From contig NZ_FZOY01000001.1 of NCBI RefSeq assembly GCF_900188335.1, positions 558,001 through 622,000 of the forward strand: a stretch of DNA of 64,000 nucleotides. The letters run 5' to 3'. The notes under the pieces are model-generated. The model had not been told where the DNA came from and did no database searches. It saw only the letters and a list, made by a program, of their open reading frames with translations. A program made the position numbers and the translations under genes. The number at the start of each line of letters is the position of its first letter. Positions within the stretch are counted from its first letter, which is position 1. Origin of the DNA: Tropicimonas sediminicola. GTDB taxonomy: Bacteria; Pseudomonadota; Alphaproteobacteria; Rhodobacterales; Rhodobacteraceae. Below, piece after piece: positions 35,371-43,584 of this stretch.

Positions 35371-36729
35371 ATGCCGCGTCGCCGCTACTCCCTGACCACG
35401 CGGCTCGTGCTGTCCATTGCGGCTGTCTTCGCGATCGGCGGCGGCGCGGTCTCCTATGCCGCCTTCGCCTATGGCCAGAGGGCGGCGCAAGCGTCTTTCG
35501 ACCAGCTCCTGATCGGCGCGGCCCGGCAGATCTCGCGCTCGGTGACGCCGAGCAACGGGATCCTCGTCACCGACCTGCCGGTCTCCGCCTTCGAGCTGCT
35601 GTCGCTCGCGCCGGAGGACCGGATCGTCTACGGCGTTTTCGACAGTGACCGGGGGTTCGTGACCGGCTATCCGGACGTGGTGCCGAGCGAGGGAGACACG
35701 ACCTTCGAAACCCGGGAGATCGAAGGCGAGCCGTTCCGGATCGCCCAGGTCGTCCGCCCTTTTGCCGAGCGCGACTATGGCGGTTCCGCGGTGGTTCTGG
35801 TGGGTCAGACGCTGCGTGCCCGGCAGAAGATGGCGGCCGAGATCACCCGCAACGCCATGATCGCGGCCGGCAGCTTCGGAATTTTGCTGTCAGTGCTGGC
35901 CGCCCTTGCCGTGCGCGCCGCCTTCGCGCCGCTGCGCAAGATCGAACGCCAGATCCAGGGCCGGTCGGCGAAGGACCTCAACCCGCTCGATCTCGACGTG
36001 CCGCGCGAGGTCGAAAGCCTCGTCGCCGCGCTCGACCGCTTCATTCTGCGGCTGCGCCGCCAGATCGACGTGATGCAGGGGTTCATCGCGGACGCCTCGC
36101 ACCAGATCCGCACCCCCATCGCGGCCCTGCGGGCGCAGGCCGATCTGGCCGCCGAGGAGACCGACCCGGCCGCGCTGCGGCGGATCGCGGAGCGGATCTC
36201 CACCCGGTCGGTCAACCTCAGCCGCCTGACCGACCAGCTCCTGACCCATGCGCTGATCATCCACCGCGCCGACGCCTTCGATCTCGCCGCGCTCGACCTG
36301 CGCCAGGTGGCGGTGCAGGTGGCGGAGGAGTTCGACCACGATCAGCTCGCCGATGCCTCCCACCTGGAGCTCGATCTTCCCGAGGATGCCGTGCCCTGCC
36401 AGGGCGACATGCTCTCGCTGGTCGAGGCCTGCAAGAACCTCGTCGCCAACGCCCTGCGCCATGGCGAGCCGCCGATCACCCTGCGCGTCGGTATGGAGGG
36501 AGGGCGCCCCTTCATCGCGGTGCGCGACCTGGGAGACGGCATCCCGGAGGCGGACTGGGCAGGGGCCGCGAAACGATATTCTCGCAGCTCCGGCGTCTCG
36601 CCGGAAAGCGCGGGGCTTGGGCTGGCCATCGTGGCATCGGTTGCCCGGGCGCACCGGGGGCGCTTGCTGTTCGCCCGCCCGGACGGCGGCGGATTCGAGG
36701 TCCGCATGGAATTTCAGGGGGGCGCATGA
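35371..36729 (+). CDS. tctE: Sensor histidine kinase TctE
   Basis: A 452-residue membrane kinase: first helix about 11-32, periplasmic sensor domain about 33-160 of the TctE N-terminal type, second helix about 163-185, then HAMP-like region. The H-box has His244 (ADASHQIRTPIAAL), and N-box CKNLVANALRHG and G-boxes DLGDGIPE and SAGLGLAIV follow. It phosphorylates TctD. Its last four bases overlap the start of a binding-protein gene, so kinase and binding protein are made together. Confidence 0.94.
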   Translation: MPRRRYSLTTRLVLSIAAVFAIGGGAVSYAAFAYGQRAAQASFDQLLIGAARQISRSVTPSNGILVTDLPVSAFELLSLAPEDRIVYGVFDSDRGFVTGYPDVVPSEGDTTFETREIEGEPFRIAQVVRPFAERDYGGSAVVLVGQTLRARQKMAAEITRNAMIAAGSFGILLSVLAALAVRAAFAPLRKIERQIQGRSAKDLNPLDLDVPREVESLVAALDRFILRLRRQIDVMQGFIADASHQIRTPIAALRAQADLAAEETDPAALRRIAERISTRSVNLSRLTDQLLTHALIIHRADAFDLAALDLRQVAVQVAEEFDHDQLADASHLELDLPEDAVPCQGDMLSLVEACKNLVANALRHGEPPITLRVGMEGGRPFIAVRDLGDGIPEADWAGAAKRYSRSSGVSPESAGLGLAIVASVARAHRGRLLFARPDGGGFEVRMEFQGGA

Positions 36730-37799
36730 CCGGGATCGGGAAATGGGTCAGGCCGATCGCGCTCTGGGCCGCGACTGCTGCCGCCGCGAGCGCCGAGCCC
36801 GAGGCGGTGAAGATCTATGGCTCGGAAGCGGTGCGGGACGAGATCGTGGTTCGGAGCACAACCGACATCGAACTGCTGGAGCCGCTCCTGCGGGCCTTTG
36901 CCGCCAGCGCGCCGCAAAGCCTGGTTCGCTATGAGCAGTGGAACTCCAACCCCCTCTATGCCGACGCGGCCCGGGCCTGCCGGACCGGCGCGAACGCGGC
37001 CGACCTGGTGATCAGCTCGGCGGTGGACCAGCAGGTGAAGCTGGTCAACGACGGCTGCGCCCAGCCGCACTGGCCCGTGGCCGACGAGCCGGGAACCGGA
37101 CCCGTGGCGAACTGGCGTAACGAGGTCTTCGGCATCACGGTCGAGCCCGCCGTCATCGTCTACAATTCCGATTTCGTGACCTTCGACGAAGCCCCCATGT
37201 CGCGCTTCGACATCATCGACCTGCTGCGCCCCACGGAGAGCCGATTTGCCGGGCGGGTCGCGACCTATGACATTCAGGCCTCCGGGCTCGGGTATCTCTT
37301 CGCCTTCCTGGACAGCCAGCAGGCTACCACCTTCGGCAGCATGATCGAGGCCTTCGCCAGGGCGGGCGCGGTCGCGACCTGCTGCTCGGCCGAGATCATC
37401 GACGGCGTCGCGGACGGCCGCTACCTGATCGCCTATAACGTGCTTGGCTCCTATGCGCTGAACCGGGCGGAGACCGCCGACAACCTGGTCGTCGTGGCGC
37501 CCTCCGACTACACCCTGATCCTGCGCCGCGCGGCCCTGATCCCGAAGGATGCGGGCAACCCGGCGGGCGCGGCGCAACTTCTGGACTTCATCCTTTCCGC
37601 AGAGGGCAGGCGGCTCCTGGCGGAGAAGCATCTCTTCGTCGATGTGGGCAATGCGGAAGAAGGCGGCGTCGACGTACCGCTGGCCACCGGCGCGGCAGTG
37701 CGGGAGATCCCGTTGTCGCCGGTGCTCCTCGTGGGGCTCGACCGGCAGAAGCGAGCGGCCTTCATCGACCTCTGGCGCTCCACGTTCCGCCGCGACTGA
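36726..37799 (+). CDS. Orphan periplasmic solute-binding protein coupled to TctE
   Basis: A 357-residue periplasmic protein with a signal peptide (WVRPIALWAATAAAASA, about 24 residues) and an iron/spermidine-type (SBP_bac_1/Fbp-like) fold: VKIYGSEAVRDEI near the mature start, AADLVISSAVDQQVKLVNDG, GITVEPAVIVYNSDF and a KDAGNPAGAAQLLDFILSAEGRRLL C-terminus. No ABC permease or ATPase accompanies it. Translational coupling to tctE (ATGA) suggests it presents a ligand to the sensor rather than to a transporter. That role is inference; it might also be a TctC-independent scavenging protein. Confidence 0.85.
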   Translation: MTGIGKWVRPIALWAATAAAASAEPEAVKIYGSEAVRDEIVVRSTTDIELLEPLLRAFAASAPQSLVRYEQWNSNPLYADAARACRTGANAADLVISSAVDQQVKLVNDGCAQPHWPVADEPGTGPVANWRNEVFGITVEPAVIVYNSDFVTFDEAPMSRFDIIDLLRPTESRFAGRVATYDIQASGLGYLFAFLDSQQATTFGSMIEAFARAGAVATCCSAEIIDGVADGRYLIAYNVLGSYALNRAETADNLVVVAPSDYTLILRRAALIPKDAGNPAGAAQLLDFILSAEGRRLLAEKHLFVDVGNAEEGGVDVPLATGAAVREIPLSPVLLVGLDRQKRAAFIDLWRSTFRRD

Positions 37800-37867
37800 C
37801 CGGGCCGCACCGGATTGTAACGAATATCAAAACCAGAAAATGCCAGCGGCTTGGGCGCGGCTTTTCC

Positions 37868-37894
37868 TGATCCAGACAGGCCGGCGGAACGTAA
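37868..37894 (+). promoter_or_regulatory. ECF-sigma promoter-like site (RpoE-ChrR type)
   Basis: TGATCC at 37868-37873, 16 bases, CGTAA at 37890-37894, ending 29 bases before the start of the FAD-protein gene. This matches, as I recall it, the -35 TGATCC / -10 CGTA pattern of the ECF11 (RpoE-ChrR, singlet-oxygen response) promoters of Rhodobacter relatives. The operon behind it has the gene content expected of that regulon. Confidence 0.6.
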
Positions 37895-37923
37895 CCCCTC
37901 CAAAAGATGATGCGAGGGCACCC

Positions 37924-39270
37924 ATGTTCGATTGCAAGCCGGAAACCGGAAGAAAGCGGATCGCCGTCGTCGGCGCGGGCATTTCCGGCCTCTCCGCCGC
38001 CTACTACCTCGGCGAGACCCATGACGTGACGGTGTTCGAGGCCGCGGGGCGCCTTGGCGGGCACGCGCGAACGGTGGTGGCCGGGCGCAATGGCGATCAG
38101 CCGGTAGACACGGGATTTATCGTGTTCAACTACGCAACCTATCCGCACCTGACCCGGCTCTTTCGCGACCTGGACGTGCCGGTGACCCGCAGCGACATGA
38201 CCTTTGGCGCCAGCATCGACAACGGCCGGATCGAATATGGTCTGGGCAGCCTCGGCGCGCTGGCCGCACAGCGGCGCAACCTGCTGCGTCCGCAGTTTCA
38301 CGGCATGGTCGCGGACATCCTGCGATTTGGGAAAAACGCCGAAGCGGCGGCGGAGGACGACAGCCGCACCATTGGCGAGCTGGTCGACGCGCTCGGCCTC
38401 GGCGCCTGGTTCCGCAACTACTACCTCATGCCGATGTGCGGCGCGATCTGGTCGACCCCGGTGGAGGAGGTGGACCGCTTCCCCGCGCGGTCGCTGGTCC
38501 GGTTCTTCCGCAACCACGCCCTGCTGGCTGGAAGCGGCAAGCACCAATGGTGGACCGTGAAGGGCGGGAGCGTGGAATACCTGCGCCGGCTCGAGGCCGC
38601 GTTGCTGGCGCGGGGCGTCACGATACGTCTCAATGCGCCGGCCGTGGGCCTGACCCGCAGCGCATCGGGCGCCACGCTTCGCACCGCGGGCGGGCACGAG
38701 GATACCTTCGACGAGGTGATCCTTGCCTGTCATTCCGACCAGGCGCTCGCGATCCTCGGGAATGGCGCAACGGCGCAGGAGCGCGAGAACCTCGGCGCGA
38801 TCCGCTACCAGTCCAACCGCGCCGTGCTGCATTGCGACCCCGGCCAGATGCCGAGGCGGCGCGCCTGCTGGTCGAGCTGGGCCTATCGCTCGCAGGACGG
38901 CGCGATCGGCGTGACCTACTGGATGAACCGCCTGCAGGCGATCGACGAGGGCGACCCGCTCTTCGTCACGCTCAACCCCACCTCCGAGATCCCCGAGCAC
39001 CTGGTTTACGACGTCAAGGACTTCGCCCACCCGGTCTTTGACGGGGCGGCGCTGCGCGCGCAGCGCGGCCTCAGGGCGATCCAGGGTCAGAACCGGACCT
39101 GGTTTGCCGGCGCCTACAACCGCCACGGCTTTCACGAGGACGGCATCGCCAGCGCGCTTCGCGTCGTGCGCGCCATAACCCAGACGACGCAGATGGAAGG
39201 ACCCCGCCATGACACTGACCGGCAAAGCCATGAAGACCGAACTGCTCTCGGCCTGCGAGCGCCTGCGTGA
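37924..39270 (+). CDS. FAD/NAD-binding amine-oxidase-like protein (COG2907 type)
   Basis: A 448-residue flavoprotein: GAGISGLSAAYYLG (17-30) binds FAD, GRLGGHARTV follows, and the C-terminus has WFAGAYNRHGFHEDGIASALRV. This family is regularly found beside Cfa-like methylases, DUF1365 and DUF3833 proteins in light/singlet-oxygen-responsive operons; here DUF1365 is missing. In Rhodobacter sphaeroides a FAD-dependent enzyme (UfaD) dehydrogenates methylated unsaturated acyl chains on the way to furan fatty acids, and this protein is a candidate for that role. The ATG has a GAGGG ribosome site. The 3' end overlaps the methylase gene by 62 bases. Confidence 0.85.
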   Translation: MFDCKPETGRKRIAVVGAGISGLSAAYYLGETHDVTVFEAAGRLGGHARTVVAGRNGDQPVDTGFIVFNYATYPHLTRLFRDLDVPVTRSDMTFGASIDNGRIEYGLGSLGALAAQRRNLLRPQFHGMVADILRFGKNAEAAAEDDSRTIGELVDALGLGAWFRNYYLMPMCGAIWSTPVEEVDRFPARSLVRFFRNHALLAGSGKHQWWTVKGGSVEYLRRLEAALLARGVTIRLNAPAVGLTRSASGATLRTAGGHEDTFDEVILACHSDQALAILGNGATAQERENLGAIRYQSNRAVLHCDPGQMPRRRACWSSWAYRSQDGAIGVTYWMNRLQAIDEGDPLFVTLNPTSEIPEHLVYDVKDFAHPVFDGAALRAQRGLRAIQGQNRTWFAGAYNRHGFHEDGIASALRVVRAITQTTQMEGPRHDTDRQSHEDRTALGLRAPA

Positions 39271-40366
39271 GGGCCAGCTGACGCTGCGCACCCCCGAGGG
39301 CGACGTGCATCGCTTCGGCGACACCGGGCCGGAAGCCGAAATGGTGATCCGCGACTGGGCGGCCATCACCGCTCTGGCCGCGCACGGGCAGGTCGGGCTG
39401 GGCGAGGCCTATGTCCAGGGCCTGTGGGACACGCCATCGGTCGAGGGGCTGGTGACCCTCGCGATGCGCAACCGCGAGGAGTTCGGCGCCTTCGATCACG
39501 CGAGCGGCGTGAACCGGCTGAAATTCCGGCTGGTGGACAGCGTATTGCGCGCCAATTCCCGCCGCGGGGCGCGCAAGAACATCCGCGCCCATTACGACGT
39601 CGGCAACGAGTTCTACCAGCTCTGGCTCGACGAGGGGATGACATACTCCTCGGCGCTGTTCGACGGCGCGTCGGACGACCTGGCGCAGGGGCAGATCCGC
39701 AAGAACGCGCGCGCCCTGTCGCGGCTGACCGACGGCGAACAGATCCTCGAGATCGGCTGCGGCTGGGGTGGGTTCGCCGAGCAGGCGGCCGAGGACGGGC
39801 GCCGCGTCTCCGGTGTCACCATCTCGCGCAACCAGCACAGCTATGCAGAGGCCCGTCTCGACGGGCGCGCCGACATCCAGCTTTGCGACTACCGCGACAT
39901 CTCCGGTCGCTATGACAACATCGTCTCCATCGAGATGATCGAGGCGGTCGGGGAACGCTACTGGCCCAGCTATTTCGGCGTCATCAAGCGCAACCTCGCC
40001 GAGGGCGGAAAGGCGCTTATCCAGGCGATCACCGTGCCGGACAGTTTCTTCGAGACCTACCGGGCCTCCTCGGATTTCATCCGCCAGTACGTGTTCCCCG
40101 GCGGGATGCTGCTCTCGGATCGGGTGATCGCGGACCAGGCGCGCGCGGCCGGCCTCGCGGTGCAGGGCAACTTCGTCTTCGGGCAGGACTACGCGCGGAC
40201 CTGCCGGATCTGGGCCGAGCGGCTGGTTCAGCAGAAACGCCGGGTGGACGAGCTGGGCCATGGAGACGGGTTCTTCCGCACCTGGCAGTACTACCTCGAG
40301 ATCTGCGCGGCCTCCTTCGCGGTCGGCCATACCAATGTCGTCCAGGTGGAGCTTGCCCATGCCTAG
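39209..40366 (+). CDS. Cyclopropane-fatty-acid synthase family SAM methylase (Cfa/UfaM-like)
   Basis: A 385-residue mycolic-acid/cyclopropane synthase family enzyme. The SAM site is EIGCGWGGFAEQAA, preceded by the family signature AHYDVGNEFYQLWLDEGMTYSSA, with SIEMIEAVGERYWP and FSRQYVFPGG-like segment IRQYVFPGG. It transfers a methyl or methylene group to the double bond of phospholipid acyl chains. Pairing with a FAD enzyme hints at methyl-furan acid formation rather than a simple cyclopropane. The ATG at 39209 has an AAGGA site; a second in-frame ATG at 39230 would shorten the unusual overlap. Confidence 0.9.
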   Translation: MTLTGKAMKTELLSACERLREGQLTLRTPEGDVHRFGDTGPEAEMVIRDWAAITALAAHGQVGLGEAYVQGLWDTPSVEGLVTLAMRNREEFGAFDHASGVNRLKFRLVDSVLRANSRRGARKNIRAHYDVGNEFYQLWLDEGMTYSSALFDGASDDLAQGQIRKNARALSRLTDGEQILEIGCGWGGFAEQAAEDGRRVSGVTISRNQHSYAEARLDGRADIQLCDYRDISGRYDNIVSIEMIEAVGERYWPSYFGVIKRNLAEGGKALIQAITVPDSFFETYRASSDFIRQYVFPGGMLLSDRVIADQARAAGLAVQGNFVFGQDYARTCRIWAERLVQQKRRVDELGHGDGFFRTWQYYLEICAASFAVGHTNVVQVELAHA

Positions 40367-40853
40367 GCCGCTCCTCCTCGCCCTTCTTCTGGCCGCATCG
40401 CAACTTGCTCATGTGCCGGTGGCCGAGGCGGCCTTTGCCGGCGCGCGCGAGCGCGGCTCGGCCGTTTACCGGTATTTCGGGCTGCCGCTCTACGAGGCGC
40501 GGCTCTTTACGCCGGGCGGGGCGCCGCTGGACTGGAACGCGCCCTTCGGGCTGGAGCTGCGCTACATGCGCAACCTCACGCAATACGATCTCGTCGAGGG
40601 CACCATGCGGGAGCTGGAGCGCACAGGCGGCGCACTGCCCGTCCGCGGCAAGCTGGAAACGTGCTTTGATGCCGTGAGCAAGGGCGACCGCTACCTGGCG
40701 GTGACCCAGGGGCCGGATCGGATCGCCTTCTTCCGCAACGGGCAGCAGACCTGCACGCTCGCGCACCCGCAGATCACCTCGCGGTTCATGGGCATCTTCC
40801 TTGGCGAGAACACGCGCTCCAGCGCCTTCACCCGGAAGCTGCGCGGCCAATGA
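40359..40853 (+). CDS. Chalcone-isomerase-like exported protein
   Basis: A 164-residue protein with a signal peptide (MPRPLLLALLLAASQLAHVPVAEA, about 24 residues) and a chalcone-isomerase-like domain (Chalcone_3 type): GSAVYRYFGLPLYEARLF, LELRYMRNLTQYDLVEGTM, and ITSRFMGIFLGENT near the end. Bacterial members are thought to bind fatty acids or lipids rather than chalcones. It is periplasmic, in an operon of lipid-modifying genes. It overlaps the methylase stop by eight bases and the MFS start by four. Confidence 0.82.
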   Translation: MPRPLLLALLLAASQLAHVPVAEAAFAGARERGSAVYRYFGLPLYEARLFTPGGAPLDWNAPFGLELRYMRNLTQYDLVEGTMRELERTGGALPVRGKLETCFDAVSKGDRYLAVTQGPDRIAFFRNGQQTCTLAHPQITSRFMGIFLGENTRSSAFTRKLRGQ

Positions 40854-42115
40854 GTGCAGGGATGCGATCACGGGAGGCGGGGTCGGTGAGCCTCTATCCG
40901 CGGGTGAGCCTTTACGCGCTCATGCTCGCGGCGGCGGGCATCCCGCTCTATATCCACCTGCCGCGATTTGCGTCGGTCCAGCTCGACATCGGGCTCGCGA
41001 CCATCGGATCGCTCCTGCTGGCGATCCGTCTTGTGGACCTGGTGCAGGACCCGGCCATCGGCTGGGCGATAGACCGCTGGCCGCGGGCGCAGGCCGCCTT
41101 TGCCATGACCGCCGCCGCCGGGCTGGCGATCGGCTTCCCGCTGCTTTTCGCCCTCGAGCCCGGCCCGGGGCTGGCCTGGCAGCTCCCGGCGACACTGGTC
41201 CTTCTGTTCTCCGCCTACAGCCTCGGCATGATCCTGCTTTACGGCCGCAGCGCGACGCTGGCCGCGCGCCCGGAGCCGCGGGAGCTTATGACGCTCGCGG
41301 CATGGCGCGAGGCGGGGATGCTGGCCGGCGTGGTGCTCGCCGCACTCGCGCCCACGCTGCTTGCGGGGCAGGGCGGAGAGGCCGAAGGGTATCGCTCTTT
41401 CGGTCTGCTGCTCGGAGCCGTCGCCTGCCTCGTCGCGGCCCTGAGCCTGCCGATGTGGCGACGCCCGGTGCGCCCCGGATCGGCGCTGTCCCTGGCGGGG
41501 TTGCGCAAGGCGGGCGCCACGCGCCTTCTCGTGCTGGCGCTGGTCAACAGCCTGCCCGTCGCGATCACCTCCACACTGTTCCTGTTCTTCGTGGAGGACA
41601 GGCTGCAGCTTCCGGGTATGGCCGGGCCATTCCTGATCTTGTTCTTCCTCTGCGCGGGGCTGAGCGTGCCAGGCTGGGCGCGGCTGAGCAACCGGATCGG
41701 GGCGCGGTCCGTGCTGCTCCTCGCCATGCCCCTGGCCATTCTCGGCTTCGTCGGCGCGGGCTTCATCGGCCCGGGGAATGCAGTCGCCTTTGCCGCGATC
41801 TGCATTGCATCCGGCGCGGCTCTCGGGGCCGACATGGTGGTGCTGCCTGCCATGTTCTCTGTCGCGCTGACCCGAGCGGGGCTCAACGCCTCCGCCGCCT
41901 TCGGCATCTGGTCCTTTGCCGGAAAGCTCGGCCTTGCGCTCGCCGCGTTCCTCGTGCTGCCCGCGCTGGACCTCAGCGGCTTCGCCCCCGGGCAAGAAAA
42001 CGCGCAGGGCGCCATCCGGGCGCTCACCATCGCCTATGCCTTCGTTCCTTGCGTCCTGAAACTCTTCGCCATGGCTCTTGTCCTGGCGCTGCCAAGAGAG
42101 GAGCCGACCCCATGA
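40850..42115 (+). CDS. MFS transporter (GPH-like)
   Basis: A 421-residue membrane protein with about 12 helices and a GPH/PUCC-like pattern: RLVDLVQDPAIGWAIDRWP after helix 2 is the characteristic D-P-x-x-G loop. The substrate is unknown. MFS proteins of this type recur in the RpoE-ChrR-linked lipid operon, where they might export lipids or a signal. It is coupled by ATGA overlaps to both neighbours. Confidence 0.85.
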   Translation: MSAGMRSREAGSVSLYPRVSLYALMLAAAGIPLYIHLPRFASVQLDIGLATIGSLLLAIRLVDLVQDPAIGWAIDRWPRAQAAFAMTAAAGLAIGFPLLFALEPGPGLAWQLPATLVLLFSAYSLGMILLYGRSATLAARPEPRELMTLAAWREAGMLAGVVLAALAPTLLAGQGGEAEGYRSFGLLLGAVACLVAALSLPMWRRPVRPGSALSLAGLRKAGATRLLVLALVNSLPVAITSTLFLFFVEDRLQLPGMAGPFLILFFLCAGLSVPGWARLSNRIGARSVLLLAMPLAILGFVGAGFIGPGNAVAFAAICIASGAALGADMVVLPAMFSVALTRAGLNASAAFGIWSFAGKLGLALAAFLVLPALDLSGFAPGQENAQGAIRALTIAYAFVPCVLKLFAMALVLALPREEPTP

Positions 42116-42696
42116 CGACAAATGCCATCCTGATAGTCCTGCTGCTGATCCTCCTGGTGGTGGCGATCCGGGCAAAGCTGCTCAGCTTTCGCGCCCAGAA
42201 ACCCGAGGATTACGCCTCCACCGCGCCACGGTTCGACCTGAGCGAGGTGCTGAATGGCACGATCGCTTCCGAAGGAGTGATCTACGGGCCGACGGGCCGC
42301 ATGACCAACAGCTTCGTTGCCCGGATGGAGGGCGAATGGACGGGCCGCAAGGGCACGCTCACCGAGGACTTCACCTATTCCAACGGCAACCGGATGCAGC
42401 GCAAGTGGTTCCTGGAGCTGCGGGACGACACCCATTTCGTTGCCACCGCCGAGGATATCGAGGGCGAGGGGCAGGGCGTGATCTCGGGCGCCACGGTCAT
42501 GCTGCGCTACCGCATCCGGCTGCCCGAGGAGGCCGGCGGATATGTGCTCGACACCACCGACTGGATGTACCTGATGGAGGATGGCGCGATCATGAACCGC
42601 TCCGAGATGCGCAAGTTCGGCATCAAGGTCGCGGAGCTGGTCGCGACGATGCGCCCCGCGGATGCCAAGGCGCGCGACGCGCTCGCCGCCGAATAG
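42112..42696 (+). CDS. DUF3833 protein, membrane-anchored
   Basis: A 194-residue protein with one N-terminal membrane anchor (ILIVLLLILLVVAI, residues 6-19) and a DUF3833 domain. Hallmarks are EVLNGTIASEGVIYGPTGR, GTLTEDFTYSNG, YRIRLPEE and TTDWMYLMEDGAIMNRSEMRKFGIKV. The domain is lipocalin-like in pattern; no activity is known to me. It overlaps the MFS stop and is followed 15 bases later by a second DUF3833 gene. Confidence 0.85.
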   Translation: MTTNAILIVLLLILLVVAIRAKLLSFRAQKPEDYASTAPRFDLSEVLNGTIASEGVIYGPTGRMTNSFVARMEGEWTGRKGTLTEDFTYSNGNRMQRKWFLELRDDTHFVATAEDIEGEGQGVISGATVMLRYRIRLPEEAGGYVLDTTDWMYLMEDGAIMNRSEMRKFGIKVAELVATMRPADAKARDALAAE

Positions 42697-42711
42697 GCAA
42701 GGGAGGCGACG

Positions 42712-43245
42712 ATGAAGACGATCCCGGCCCTTCTGGCCGCAGGCATGGTGATGACGCTGGCCGCCTGTTCCGGCACCCCCGGTCCGAACGATGCGCTCCT
42801 TTCTGACAGGGAGCTGAACCTGGAGGAGTTCTTCGCGGGCCGCACCGTGGCCTACGGGCAGTTCCAGGACCGCTTCGGCACGGTGCAGCGGCGCTTCGCG
42901 GTGGAGATCGACGGTACCTGGGACGGCAGCACGCTGCGCCTGGTGGAGGATTTCACCTACGACGACGGCGAGACGGAGCAGCGTATCTGGACGCTGCGCA
43001 AGACCGGGGCGCAGACATGGGAAGGCTCCGCGCCCGGTGTGATCGGCATCGCGAAGGGCGAGGAGCGCGGGGACACGTTCAACTGGCGCTACCGCATCGA
43101 CCTGCCGGTCCGAAGCGGCACCATGCGCGTCGATTTCGACGACTGGATGTGGCTTCAAACCGACGACCGTCTGCTCAACCGGGCCTACGTCTCCCGGTTC
43201 GGTATCCGTCTCGGCGAGGCGATCATCCAGTTCGAGAAGGAATGA
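42712..43245 (+). CDS. DUF3833 lipoprotein
   Basis: A 177-residue DUF3833 paralogue of the preceding gene (shared FxDRFGTVQRRF-like start, LVEDFTYDDGE, YRIDLPV, DDWMWLQTDDRLLNRAYVSRFGIRLGE). It begins with a lipoprotein signal: MKTIPALLAAGMVMTLAACSG, lipobox LAAC with Cys19 as the acylation site. The operon therefore makes one inner-membrane and one lipidated version of the same domain. A GGGAGG site precedes the ATG. It is the last gene of the operon. Confidence 0.85.
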   Translation: MKTIPALLAAGMVMTLAACSGTPGPNDALLSDRELNLEEFFAGRTVAYGQFQDRFGTVQRRFAVEIDGTWDGSTLRLVEDFTYDDGETEQRIWTLRKTGAQTWEGSAPGVIGIAKGEERGDTFNWRYRIDLPVRSGTMRVDFDDWMWLQTDDRLLNRAYVSRFGIRLGEAIIQFEKE

Positions 43246-43584
43246 CAGGCCGCCCTGCGTGCAAGGCTGCTCGAACGGTCTGTCGACCTTTGGCGCTGGT
43301 GCGGTCGGGGCATTTCCTCTGCAGAAGTCCGATGTCGCCGGCGCATTCGGTCGGGTCTTTGCGGATGGTCGCGAGATTGATGTTGACAGAGCGCGGATCG
43401 GCGGGTGAAAAATTTGTGGAAAATTTCACGAAGCCAGTCGCCATGACCGGCCTTTCGGGCGCTCCGCCGTTACCTCTCCCAGCCCGCCGAGGCCACTGAC
43501 GGGGGGCGTTCCCGGCGCCGCGGACAGGCAGGAACCTCATGGCGCACCGGGACCTCTCCGCCCGGTCAGACCAGGGAACCGCGC
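43246..43584. other. 339-base intergenic region
   Basis: The only gap above 300 bases. I find no convincing gene, tRNA or known riboswitch. It changes composition near 43400-43430, where an A+T-rich dyad lies (separate entry). The remaining sequence is GC-rich with no clear terminator hairpin for the preceding operon. It presumably holds the promoter of the downstream oxidoreductase gene. Confidence 0.5.
43405..43429. promoter_or_regulatory. A+T-rich dyad, candidate operator
   Basis: GTGAAA (43405-43410), 13 A/T-rich bases, TTTCAC (43424-43429). A symmetric element about 155 bases upstream of the oxidoreductase start, standing out from GC-rich surroundings. The bound regulator is unknown. 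Confidence 0.4.

Noticed and set aside
43246-43584. Possible cobalamin or glycine riboswitch before the dimethylglycine dehydrogenase-like gene (GCCACTG string near 43492)
   Set aside because: The other conserved boxes of either riboswitch are missing and the order of the partial matches is wrong.
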